Assembly (NCBI RefSeq): GCF_001559865.1
Contig: NZ_LOHE01000068.1
Span: 124,001 to 188,000, forward strand
From: Abyssisolibacter fermentans
GTDB lineage: Bacteria > Bacillota > Clostridia > Tissierellales > MCWD3
DNA length: 64,000 bases
Reading direction: 5' to 3'
Shown: in pieces, positions 35,253 through 43,020 of the stretch
How positions within the stretch are numbered: position 1 is the stretch's first letter
Layout of the letters: every line of letters starts with the position of its first letter
The notes under the pieces: generated by a model
What the model was told of the DNA's origin: nothing
Databases searched by the model: none
Seen by the model: only the letters and a program-made list of their open reading frames with translations
Translations under genes and position numbers: made by a program

Positions 35253-35468
35253 ATGAGCAAACTTTTACCAAAAATTAATTTTAGAAATTTAAAGAAATAC
35301 AAAATAGGTAAATTCAGATTTAGCAAGAATTTCAAACAAGTTGCAGGTATTATATTAGGGGTAGTAGGTGCAATAGTTGTTATACAAGTAGTACCTTTAT
35401 CAATATGGTTTTTTTTATTAGGAATACTTCTATTGGCATTAGCATGGGCATTATTTAATATGTTATAG
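35253..35468 (+). CDS. Small basic membrane protein, unknown function
   Basis: A 71-residue protein with a very basic, aromatic N-terminus (NFRNLKKYKIGKFRFSKNFK, about residues 10-29) and then two hydrophobic stretches separated by VPLSIW (about residues 32-49 and 52-70). I do not recognise the family. ATG at 35253 sits behind an excellent GGGGGGAGGG (35241-35249). The next tiny gene starts 11 bases after its stop, so they are translated from one message. Confidence 0.7.
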   Translation: MSKLLPKINFRNLKKYKIGKFRFSKNFKQVAGIILGVVGAIVVIQVVPLSIWFFLLGILLLALAWALFNML

Positions 35469-35479
35469 AGGTGATAAAT

Positions 35480-35623
35480 GTGTTGATAAAAAATAAATTG
35501 TTTATAGCTTCTTTACTAATAATCTTTATGATTGTAGCAATAATATATTTGCCAAGTTGGGTGTTATTAAGTGTAATTGGAATTAGTCTTATGAAAATAG
35601 GTCTACATATTTACTGTAACTAA
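35480..35623 (+). CDS. 47-residue membrane protein, unknown function
   Basis: Too short for most gene finders. GTG 35480 (or TTG 35483) follows GAGGTG (35468-35473) and opens 47 codons to TAA at 35621-35623. The peptide has a basic start (LIKNKLF) and two hydrophobic helices around YLPSWVLLSVIGI, with a Pro-Ser-Trp turn like the PLSIW turn of the upstream protein. Clean RBS, coupling and amphipathic layout support a real gene. No known family. Confidence 0.6.
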   Translation: MLIKNKLFIASLLIIFMIVAIIYLPSWVLLSVIGISLMKIGLHIYCN

Positions 35624-35643
35624 TAATAAAAAATTTTAGGTAA

Positions 35644-35676
35644 ACTAATAGGCTTCCTTTTGGAAGCCTACTATTA
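35644..35676. terminator. Terminator between the small membrane genes and rpmB
   Basis: TAGGCTTCC (35649-35657) pairs with GGAAGCCTA (35662-35670) around TTTT, with flanking AATA/TATT pairing. It lies between convergent genes and could serve both. Confidence 0.75.
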
Positions 35677-35865
35677 TAAAGCTCTTTTTACTTTTTCAGA
35701 TCTTAAACATCTAGTACAAACGTTCATTCTTTTTACAGTTCCATCTATGCAAACTTTAACCTTTTGGATATTAGGTTTCCAAGTTCTTCTTATATGTCGC
35801 TTAGAGAAAGTAACTATATTACCAGATACTTTACCTTTACCACAAATTTCACAATATTTAGACAA
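35674..35865 (-). CDS. rpmB: Ribosomal protein bL28
   Basis: 63 residues from TTG 35865: MSKYCEICGKG, SKRHIRRTWKPNIQKVKV and MNVCTRCLRSEKVKRAL, with the four zinc-binding cysteines of the C+ form. An upstream in-frame GTG at 35874 lies inside the RBS AAGGAGGTG and is rejected. Divergent from asp23-fakA, the arrangement found across Firmicutes. Confidence 0.96.
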   Translation of the reverse strand: MSKYCEICGKGKVSGNIVTFSKRHIRRTWKPNIQKVKVCIDGTVKRMNVCTRCLRSEKVKRAL

Positions 35866-35966
35866 AGCAAACACCTCCTTAAACTGTTACTCCTTAACGA
35901 AAACCTGCGAACATTACTATTCTAACATACATATACATAATATTGCAATAAAAACTTAAAAATAGT

Positions 35967-35993
35967 ATTATATTAGAGAAATGAAAATGTAAA
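35967..35993 (-). promoter_or_regulatory. Promoter for rpmB
   Basis: On the minus strand TTTACA (35988-35993) and TATAAT (35967-35972), 15 bases apart, about 100 bases upstream of rpmB. The spacing is short but the hexamers are good. Confidence 0.5.
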
Positions 35994-36016
35994 AATCGCA
36001 AAATAAATAGTATTAA

Positions 36017-36336
36017 TATTAACCCAGAGTGAGTAGGAGTAAGAATACACTACAACATTAATTAAATCTTGAATATTCATAAATTTTTACTAATATATTG
36101 TAATATATTAGTAAAAAATTTATGATTAAGTAAGTGTGAATTGCTAATTAAGAGGAAGTACGAGACTATGGTATAAATAAATTTTCTATTAGGCCACTAA
36201 TTTCAAATTTACTTTCGTTTTTATCCCCTGAATTAGTTTGAATTACAAAAAACATAGATTTCTGTTTTCTACTCGTGAGTTAAATTACAGATTTTAGTTT
36301 TCTGCTAATAATTTTATGAATAATTTTGGTTTAATA
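36017..36336. repeat. Decayed inverted-end repeat with long hairpin
   Basis: AACCCAGAG at 36021 and TATGAATAATTTTGGTTTAA at 36315-36334 recall the family ends. Inside, on the minus strand, are AGCAGAAAACTAAAATCTG and AGAAAACAGAAATC, degenerate versions of the family's internal module. A near-perfect hairpin, CATAAATTTTTACTAATATATT with its complement (36078-36124), lies at the left. The region between rpmB and asp23 otherwise has only a likely TATAAT at about 36414-36419. Confidence 0.55.
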
Positions 36337-36551
36337 ACTAATAAATATAGTTTATCCTTTTTTTAAAAATATATAATTCATATAAAATTATATTTATTTT
36401 GTAGCAAGTTTGCTATAATGAAACTATAGAAGTGGTATTAGTTAATAAAAAAGGGTATAATATATTTAACCTAGATTATTTGGGTAATTTATTGAACGTA
36501 GCTTCATAATAAGGTATTATAATAAGAGATGATTTAAGAGGAGGTTTGTTG

Positions 36552-36914
36552 ATGCCAAAAACTATTAATAATCAATATGGAAATATAATGATAGATGAAA
36601 ATGTTTTTGCAACTATAGCTGCTATATCTGCAATGGAATGTTATGGATTAGTTGGTATGGCTTCTAAAAATACAACTGATAATTTAGTTAGATTACTAAA
36701 GAAGGAACATCTTACAAAGGGTGTTAAGATTACTATTAATGACGATGAAGTTAATATAGATTTGTTTATTATAGTGCAATTTGGTACTAAAATATCTGTT
36801 GTAGCGGATAATATTATTGGAAAAGTCAAATATAATGTTCAACAGTTAACAGGAGTTGAAGTAGATAAAGTTAATGTTTACGTACAAGGTGTTAGAGTTC
36901 AAAAGGAAAAGTAA
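36552..36914 (+). CDS. Asp23/Gls24 family protein (YloU-like)
   Basis: A 120-residue Asp23/Gls24 protein, a family of envelope-stress or membrane-associated scaffold proteins in Firmicutes. Seen: IMIDENVFATIAAISAMECYG, IDLFIIVQFGTKISVVADNI and VDKVNVYVQGVRVQ. ATG 36552 follows GAGGAGG (36538-36544). It forms an operon with fakA, 10 bases downstream. Role inferred from family. Confidence 0.92.
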   Translation: MPKTINNQYGNIMIDENVFATIAAISAMECYGLVGMASKNTTDNLVRLLKKEHLTKGVKITINDDEVNIDLFIIVQFGTKISVVADNIIGKVKYNVQQLTGVEVDKVNVYVQGVRVQKEK

Positions 36915-36924
36915 GGAGGTATCA

Positions 36925-38550
36925 ATGTTGAATATTACATATATTGATGGAGCTATGCTTAAAAAATTGCTGATAGCAGGAGCGAAAGCTTTAGAAAACA
37001 ACAAAGAGCAGGTAAATGCATTAAATGTATTTCCTGTACCAGATGGTGATACTGGAACAAATATGTCTTTGACTTTAAGCTCAGCTTCAAAGGAAATTCT
37101 TAAGATGAATAACGATAATATTGAAGATATAGCAACATCAGCTTCAAAAGGTTCTTTAATGGGAGCTAGAGGAAATTCAGGTGTTATATTATCTCAGCTT
37201 TTTAGAGGCTTTGCTAAAGGTTTAAGAGGAAAGGACAAGCTAGGTATAAAAGATATAGCACAGGCTTTTGGATTAGCTTCAGATACTGCATATAAAGCTG
37301 TAATGAAACCTATTGAGGGTACCATACTTACAGTAGCTAGAGAGTGTGCCGAGAAAGCAATTGAATTATCAGAAAATGAAAGTGATATAATAGTGTTTTT
37401 AGAAAAGGTATTATCCCATGGGGAGATGGTATTACAAAAAACACCAGAAATGCTTGATGTATTAAAGCAAGCAGGCGTAGTAGATGCAGGTGGAAAAGGA
37501 TTATTAATAATACTAAAAGGTGCTTATAACGTATTGATAGGCAAGGAAGATGTCGATATTAATATAGTACATGATAATACTCCAAAACAAACACATGAAA
37601 TTGTAACAGGAGATATAAAATTTGGTTATTGTACTGAATTTATAATAAATAATGCAAAAGATAGTTCAGAAAACTTTAGAAAGCAGATAGTAAAGTATGG
37701 TGATTCTATTATAGTAATAGGTGATGGAGATATAATAAAAACACATATACATACTAACGAGCCAGGAACAGTTTTACAAAAAGCTTTAAGTATTGGTGAA
37801 CTAATGGATATAAAAATAGAAAACATGAGATTGCAGCATAAAAATGTTTTATTTAATGAAGAAGATAAAAAAGAAAATGATAGTCAAGAAATGAAAAAAT
37901 ATGGGATAATTGCTGTAGTTAGAGGTAAAGGGGTAGAAGATGTCTTTAGAGATTTAAATGTTGACTACATCATAGAGGGTGGTCAAACAATGAACCCTAG
38001 TACAGAAGATATATTAAAAGCTGTTGATTCTTTGAAAGCAGAGAATATAATTATACTGCCTAACAATGGCAACATTATTTTAACAGCACAGCAGGTACAG
38101 AAAATAAGTGAAAAAAACATTGGAATTATTCCTACAAAAAATATTCCTCAAGGTGTTGGTGCTTTAATTTCATTTGATAGTGATTTAGATTTAGACGAGA
38201 ATATTGAATGTATGACAGAAGCACTAGAAGATATAAAAAGTGGAGAGGTTACTACAGCCGTAAGAGATACTGTTATTAATGATATAGAGATTAAAGAAGG
38301 AGATATCATTGGTATTTATGATGGTAGTATAGTTAAAGCTGGTAAAGATTTAGAAAATACAAGTTTTGAGATGATTAGTCAAATGATTGATGAAGACACT
38401 GATATAGTTACTATCTTCTATGGAGAAGATGTGACCCTAGAAGATGCTCAACAACTAGTTTCTAAGATTAAATCTGAAATAGATGATTGTGATATAGAAC
38501 TTGTTTATGGAGGTCAGCCATTATATTATTATTTAGTTTCAGTTGAATAA
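36925..38550 (+). CDS. fakA: DAK2 domain fatty acid kinase subunit FakA-like (YloV)
   Basis: 541 residues: N-terminal DhaL/DAK2 ATP-binding domain (ALNVFPVPDGDTGTNMSLTL, GSLMGARGNSGVILSQLFRG, VDAGGKGLL) and C-terminal DegV-like region (IIILPNNGNIILTAQQV, VYGGQPLYYYLVSVE). FakA phosphorylates exogenous fatty acids carried by FakB; no fakB is visible here. ATG 36925 lies after AAGGAGGT (36912-36919); upstream in-frame starts are inside asp23. A strong terminator follows at 38669. Confidence 0.93.
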   Translation: MLNITYIDGAMLKKLLIAGAKALENNKEQVNALNVFPVPDGDTGTNMSLTLSSASKEILKMNNDNIEDIATSASKGSLMGARGNSGVILSQLFRGFAKGLRGKDKLGIKDIAQAFGLASDTAYKAVMKPIEGTILTVARECAEKAIELSENESDIIVFLEKVLSHGEMVLQKTPEMLDVLKQAGVVDAGGKGLLIILKGAYNVLIGKEDVDINIVHDNTPKQTHEIVTGDIKFGYCTEFIINNAKDSSENFRKQIVKYGDSIIVIGDGDIIKTHIHTNEPGTVLQKALSIGELMDIKIENMRLQHKNVLFNEEDKKENDSQEMKKYGIIAVVRGKGVEDVFRDLNVDYIIEGGQTMNPSTEDILKAVDSLKAENIIILPNNGNIILTAQQVQKISEKNIGIIPTKNIPQGVGALISFDSDLDLDENIECMTEALEDIKSGEVTTAVRDTVINDIEIKEGDIIGIYDGSIVKAGKDLENTSFEMISQMIDEDTDIVTIFYGEDVTLEDAQQLVSKIKSEIDDCDIELVYGGQPLYYYLVSVE

Positions 38551-38668
38551 ATTATAGAATTATATATAATGTTTTTACTTAATATTTTTTATTCTTAGCT
38601 TTTTAGAAGTATGATAGTTTATTATTATAAAAGGACTACAATGATTTGAATAAATCTTATTTAAAGAT

Positions 38669-38704
38669 AAAAAGTTAAGTAGATGTGATGCTTAACTTTT
38701 TTTC
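38669..38704 (+). terminator. Terminator after fakA
   Basis: AAAGTTAAG and CTTAACTTT form an 8-9 pair stem around TAGATGTGATG, followed by TTTTTTC. The repeat array starts immediately after. Confidence 0.85.
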
Positions 38705-38707
38705 TTT

Positions 38708-39262
38708 AAGCAGAGAATCCAAATCTATGATTTTGAGCAGGGAACTAAAATCTATGATTTTATGTGAGTCGCTTACTCCTATGAATATAATGAATAGGAG
38801 GTACAACTCCGCTTATTCCTAGGAACGGAGTGAGTAGGAGTTACAGTTTGAAAGAGCAATAAAGAGAGAAATAAAAAAAGTTAAAATCACAAAAAAATGG
38901 TATTAAAAATATGTAAGGCAAAGATTAAGAAAGCAGAGAACCCAAATCTATGATTTTATGTGAGTCGCTTACTCCTATGAATATAATGAATAGGAGGTAC
39001 AACTCCGCTTATTCCTAGGAACGGAGTGAGTAGGAGTTACAGTTTGAAAGAGCAATAAAGAGAGAAATAAAAAAGTTAAAATCACAAAAAAAATGGTATT
39101 AAGATATGTAAGGCAAAGATTAAGAAAGCAGAGAACCCAAGTCTGTGATTTGGTGTAAATCACTTACTCCTAGGAATGAAAATGAGTAGGAGTTTCATAT
39201 TATAGAAATGAATATGAGGTACAGCTATTCGCTTACTCCTAGGAATAAAGTGAATAGGAGTT
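38708..39262. repeat. Tandem array of three repeat units upstream of recG
   Basis: Units start at 38708, 38931 and 39126, each with AAGCAGAGAA(T/C)CC. Units 1 and 2 are nearly identical for over 150 bases (offset 196 in the core), and unit 3 is a diverged, shorter copy. Each has an AAATC-TAT-GATTT hairpin, TGTGAGTCGCTTACTCC, then CTCCTAT/ATAGGAG and nearby GGAG-type palindromes. Unit 1 has an extra 27-base duplication of the start (GAGCAGGGAACTAAAATC). No ORF is conserved across units. Confidence 0.85.
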
Positions 39263-39303
39263 TAATTTAAGGGGTAATAGGTTAATTATAGGAGGGCACT
39301 ATT

Positions 39304-41364
39304 TTGGATTCATTATGTAATTCTATTCAATATGTAAAAGGTGTTGGACCAAAACGAGCTGAAAAATTGAAAAAACTTGGAATCAATACTTATTATGATG
39401 CTCTTTATTATTTTCCCAGAGGCTATGAAGATAAATCTGAGAAAATAAAAATTGTACAAGGTCAAGATGGAAAGAGACAAACCTTTGAATTATGGGTTGC
39501 AGGAAAAGCAGCTATGTCTAGACCAAATAGAAAATTAACAATATTAAAAATGCAAGTGCGAGATGAAACAGCTACAGCACAAATAGTATGGTTTAATCAA
39601 GCTTATATGAAGGATAAGTTTAAAATTGGTCAAAAGATTATTGTTACTGGAAAAATCAAAAGAGTGTATAATCGTATTGAGATACATAATCCTGTAATAG
39701 AATCAGATAATAAATTTAAAAATATAAGTAAAATTACTCCAATATACCCATTGACAAAAGGTATAAAAAATAATGATATAATTAGAATAGTTGATAATGT
39801 TATAACTGATACTGTAGATACAATACAAGATACTTTACCTAATAGCTTAATGATTCAAAATGATTTAATAGATCTAAAAACAGCTCTAAAAGATATACAC
39901 TTTCCGCAAAATATGGATAGTTATGCCAAAGCTAGAAGAAGGTTAGTTTTTGAAGAGTTTTTTATGTTTCAACTTGGTTTAATGAGTATCAGAAAAAAAA
40001 TAAACAATAACGAGGGTATAAAGTTTAATAAAAGCCCAAAGATATATGATTTAATAGATACATTTCCTTTTAAGCTTACAAACGCCCAAGATAAAGTTTT
40101 AAGCGAGATATTATCTGATATGAATTCTAATAAAACAATGAATAGATTAATACAGGGAGATGTAGGTTCTGGAAAGACGATAATAGCTATTTTAGCAATG
40201 TATCATGCAGTATGCTCTGGATATCAAGCAGTCATGATGGCTCCTACTGAAATTTTGGCTAAGCAGCATTATGAATCAGTTAATAACATACTAAAACCTT
40301 TTGGTATTAGATGTGATTTATTAGTAGGTAGCATGACACAAAAAAATAAAGAAGTAGTAAAAGAAAAGATTAAAAATTCTCAAGTAAACATACTTATAGG
40401 AACACATGCTTTGATACAGGATAGTGTTATTTTTGATAAGCTAGGAATTGTTATAACAGACGAACAGCACAGGTTTGGAGTTAGACAAAGAGTATCATTA
40501 GCTAATAAAGGTTATAATCCAGATGTCATGGTTATGACAGCTACTCCAATTCCTAGAACATTAGCTTTAATATTATATGGAGATTTAGATATTTCGGTTA
40601 TAGATGAATTACCTCCAGGAAGAAAGCCTGTAAAAACATACCCAGTAGGTAACAATATGTCTAATAGGGTTTATAATTTTGTTAAAGAGCAAATAAAAGA
40701 AGGAAGACAGGCTTACATAGTATGTCCATTAATTGAAGAATCAGAAGCTTTAGATACCTTGAAATCAGCTCAAGTAATGTATGATGAATTAATTGATAGT
40801 TACTTTTCAGATATTGAGGTTGCATTAATACATGGTAAGATGAAAAATACTGATAAAGAATATGTTATGGAAAAATTTAAGAATGGAGATATAGATGTTT
40901 TAATATCAACAACAGTTATTGAGGTTGGTATAAATGTTCCAAATGCAAATATTATGGTTATAGAAAATGCTGAAAGATTTGGTTTAGCTCAACTTCATCA
41001 GTTAAGAGGAAGAGTTGGTAGAGGCAGTGAGCAAGCTTATTGTATACTAATAAATAGAGGGAATAATAAAATATCAGTAAAAAGAATGCATATTATGAAA
41101 GAAACAAATGATGGTTTTATAATATCTCAAAAAGACTTGGAGCTTAGAGGACCAGGAGATATTTTAGGAATTAGGCAACATGGACTGCCAAGTTTTAAAA
41201 TAGCTAATGTTTTTACAGATATAGATATTCTAAAAGAAGCACAAACAGCAGCAAAAAAAATTATATCAAATAAAGAATTATTATCTTCACAGGAAAATAA
41301 TTTGTTGAATAATAAAATACAAAAATTATTTAATGATATAAATGAAATAGATAAGAGTTTTTAA
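39304..41364 (+). CDS. recG: ATP-dependent DNA helicase RecG
   Basis: Remodels stalled forks and Holliday junctions. The 686-residue protein has the N-terminal wedge (QYVKGVGPKRAEKLKKLGI, LYYFPRGYED), Walker A GDVGSGKTIIAILAMY, DEQHRFGVRQR, TATPIPRTLALI, ISTTVIEVGINVPNA and QLRGRVGRGSEQAYC. TTG 39304 follows AGGAGGGC (39291-39298). Its transcription must start within or just after the repeat array, or read through from fakA. Confidence 0.96.
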   Translation: MDSLCNSIQYVKGVGPKRAEKLKKLGINTYYDALYYFPRGYEDKSEKIKIVQGQDGKRQTFELWVAGKAAMSRPNRKLTILKMQVRDETATAQIVWFNQAYMKDKFKIGQKIIVTGKIKRVYNRIEIHNPVIESDNKFKNISKITPIYPLTKGIKNNDIIRIVDNVITDTVDTIQDTLPNSLMIQNDLIDLKTALKDIHFPQNMDSYAKARRRLVFEEFFMFQLGLMSIRKKINNNEGIKFNKSPKIYDLIDTFPFKLTNAQDKVLSEILSDMNSNKTMNRLIQGDVGSGKTIIAILAMYHAVCSGYQAVMMAPTEILAKQHYESVNNILKPFGIRCDLLVGSMTQKNKEVVKEKIKNSQVNILIGTHALIQDSVIFDKLGIVITDEQHRFGVRQRVSLANKGYNPDVMVMTATPIPRTLALILYGDLDISVIDELPPGRKPVKTYPVGNNMSNRVYNFVKEQIKEGRQAYIVCPLIEESEALDTLKSAQVMYDELIDSYFSDIEVALIHGKMKNTDKEYVMEKFKNGDIDVLISTTVIEVGINVPNANIMVIENAERFGLAQLHQLRGRVGRGSEQAYCILINRGNNKISVKRMHIMKETNDGFIISQKDLELRGPGDILGIRQHGLPSFKIANVFTDIDILKEAQTAAKKIISNKELLSSQENNLLNNKIQKLFNDINEIDKSF

Positions 41365-41530
41365 TTTATAATAATATTTTTGAAATAAATGTATTTTTCA
41401 ATTTAAAAAACAAAAATTAGCATTGGGAATCTTCTATAGAAAAACTTTGCCTTATATTAGTATTTAAGTTAAGAGAATTTGTATATAATATTAAAACATG
41501 CTAAAATATGAATTGTAGGAGGGGAAAGCC

Positions 41531-42112
41531 CTGAGAGTAATAACAGGAAAAGCTAAAGGACATAAACTAAAGGCTCCAAGTGGTAATAAAACAAGACCTA
41601 CAACTGATAAAGTAAAAGAATCTATATTTAACATTATAGGTCAAATAGATTCTAATGCATATATATTAGATTTATTTGCTGGGTCTGGTTCAATGGGAAT
41701 TGAATTTTTAAGCCGTGGAGGGAAAAAATGTTTTTTTATAGATATGGACTCTAATGCTAATAGAGTTATAAAACAAAACCTAGAAAAAACAAAACTCAAA
41801 GAGCAGGCAGAGGTTTATAAAACAGATGTTATTAAAGCTATAAAAAAATTAGGAAGCAGACAATTAAAATTTGATTTTGTTTTTATGGATCCACCTTATG
41901 GTAAATTATTTGTAGTTTCTTCATTAGAACAATTAATAGAAGATAATATTATCAAGACTGGATGTATTGTAATTGTTGAGCATTCAAGTGATGAAAAATT
42001 ACCAAGTTCAATTAACAAGCTTCATGTTCTTGATTGTAGAAAATATGGCAATACGTTTGTTACTTTTTATGAAATGAAGGAGGAAAATAATGATTGCAGT
42101 ATATCCAGGTAG
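41531..42112 (+). CDS. rsmD: 16S rRNA (guanine-966-N2)-methyltransferase RsmD, with a CTG start
   Basis: The frame encodes RVITGKAKGHKLKAPSG, TRPTTDKVKESIFNI, LDLFAGSGSMGIEFLSRG and FVFMDPPYGK, the full RsmD family. The only sensible initiation codon is CTG 41531: GGAGGGG (41518-41524) is 6 bases before it, the family normally starts MRVI(S/T)GK, and an in-frame TAG at 41516 rules out anything upstream. The first downstream ATG (41693) would remove the N-terminal third. 193 residues, normal length. It overlaps coaD by 23 bases. Confidence 0.9.
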   Translation: MRVITGKAKGHKLKAPSGNKTRPTTDKVKESIFNIIGQIDSNAYILDLFAGSGSMGIEFLSRGGKKCFFIDMDSNANRVIKQNLEKTKLKEQAEVYKTDVIKAIKKLGSRQLKFDFVFMDPPYGKLFVVSSLEQLIEDNIIKTGCIVIVEHSSDEKLPSSINKLHVLDCRKYGNTFVTFYEMKEENNDCSISR

Positions 42113-42569
42113 CTTTGACCCAATTACATATGGTCATATAGATATTATTGAAAGAAGTTCTAAAAAATTTGAAAAAATCATTGTTAGTGTATTGAAGAAT
42201 CCTGCAAAAAACCCAATGTTTAGTGTAAATGAAAGAGTAAAATTTATAGAAGAAGCAACAAAACATCTAGATAATGTAATCGTTGATAGTTTTTCGGGAC
42301 TATTAATAGATTATGTTAAGCAAAATAACATTTCTATTATAGTTAAGGGATTACGTTCAACTACTGATTTTGAGTACGAACTACAAATGGCATTAACCAA
42401 TAAATGTTTAGATCAAAATATTGAAACAGTGTTTTTAATGACTAGTAGTAATTATATTTATTTAAGCTCTAGTTTAGTTAAAGATGTTGTTAAATTCAAT
42501 GGTGATGTGTCTAAATTTGTTCCACCAGTTGTTAGAGAAGCTGTAATAAGAAAAATTAAGGGGGTTTAG
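42090..42569 (+). CDS. coaD: Phosphopantetheine adenylyltransferase
   Basis: Penultimate step of CoA synthesis. 159 residues: IAVYPGSFDPITYGHIDII with the T/HxGH nucleotidyltransferase motif, VVSVLKNPAKNPMFSV, FSGLLIDYVKQ, VKGLRSTTDFEYELQMA and YLSSSLVKDVVKFNGDVS. RBS AAGGAGG at 42077-42083 inside rsmD. The overlap with rsmD is conserved in Firmicutes. Confidence 0.96.
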   Translation: MIAVYPGSFDPITYGHIDIIERSSKKFEKIIVSVLKNPAKNPMFSVNERVKFIEEATKHLDNVIVDSFSGLLIDYVKQNNISIIVKGLRSTTDFEYELQMALTNKCLDQNIETVFLMTSSNYIYLSSSLVKDVVKFNGDVSKFVPPVVREAVIRKIKGV

Positions 42570-42576
42570 TTTTAAT

Positions 42577-43020
42577 ATGGATGTATTAAAATTATTAGAT
42601 GAAATAGAAGATATTGTGGAAGATGCTTCTGTAATTCCTTTGACAGGAAAAGTTATGGTTGACAAAGAGGAAATATTTAACATTATCAAGGCTATAAGAA
42701 TAAAACTTCCTGATGAAATAAAACAAGCTGAATGGATTAAAGAAGAAAGACAAAGGATTTTAGCAGAAGCACAAAATGAAGCAGATACTATAGTTGATGA
42801 AGTAAAAACTCATATAGAAGAGATGATTGAAAAAGATGAAATAACTAAGTTAGCAAATGATAGAGCAAATGATATAATAAAGAAAGCACAAAATAATGCA
42901 AAAGAAATAAGAATTGGAAGCATAGAATATGCCGATGAGCTGCTTAAGGAAATGCAAGAGAAATTAAAAGAGACAATCAAAATATTAGATGAAAATAGAA
43001 ATGAGCTAAAAGGCATTTAA
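42577..43020 (+). CDS. Coiled-coil protein of the coaD-ylbJ neighbourhood (often labelled ATPase)
   Basis: A 147-residue, almost wholly helical protein with a short N-terminal part (VLKLLDEIEDIVEDASVIPL, KVMVDKEEIFNIIKAIR) and a long Glu/Lys/Ala-rich coiled coil resembling V-ATPase subunit H/E or F0 b stalks. Homologues sit beside coaD in many Clostridia; I know of no demonstrated function. ATG follows AAGGGGG (42560-42566). Its stop codon shares bases with the stop of the convergent ylbJ (TTAA at 43017-43020). Confidence 0.75.
   Translation: MDVLKLLDEIEDIVEDASVIPLTGKVMVDKEEIFNIIKAIRIKLPDEIKQAEWIKEERQRILAEAQNEADTIVDEVKTHIEEMIEKDEITKLANDRANDIIKKAQNNAKEIRIGSIEYADELLKEMQEKLKETIKILDENRNELKGI

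Noticed and set aside
35660-35959. Plus-strand frame of 99 codons over rpmB
   Set aside because: It is the antisense of the clear bL28 gene and its promoter region, and has no ribosome-binding site.
38975-39163. Minus-strand frame of 62 codons within the tandem array
   Set aside because: It spans a unit joint, is not kept in the other array, and has no ribosome-binding site; it is a by-product of the repeat.
38708-39262. Possible CRISPR array
   Set aside because: The units are long (about 195-223 bp) and repeat almost throughout; there are no short direct repeats with unique spacers and no cas genes.
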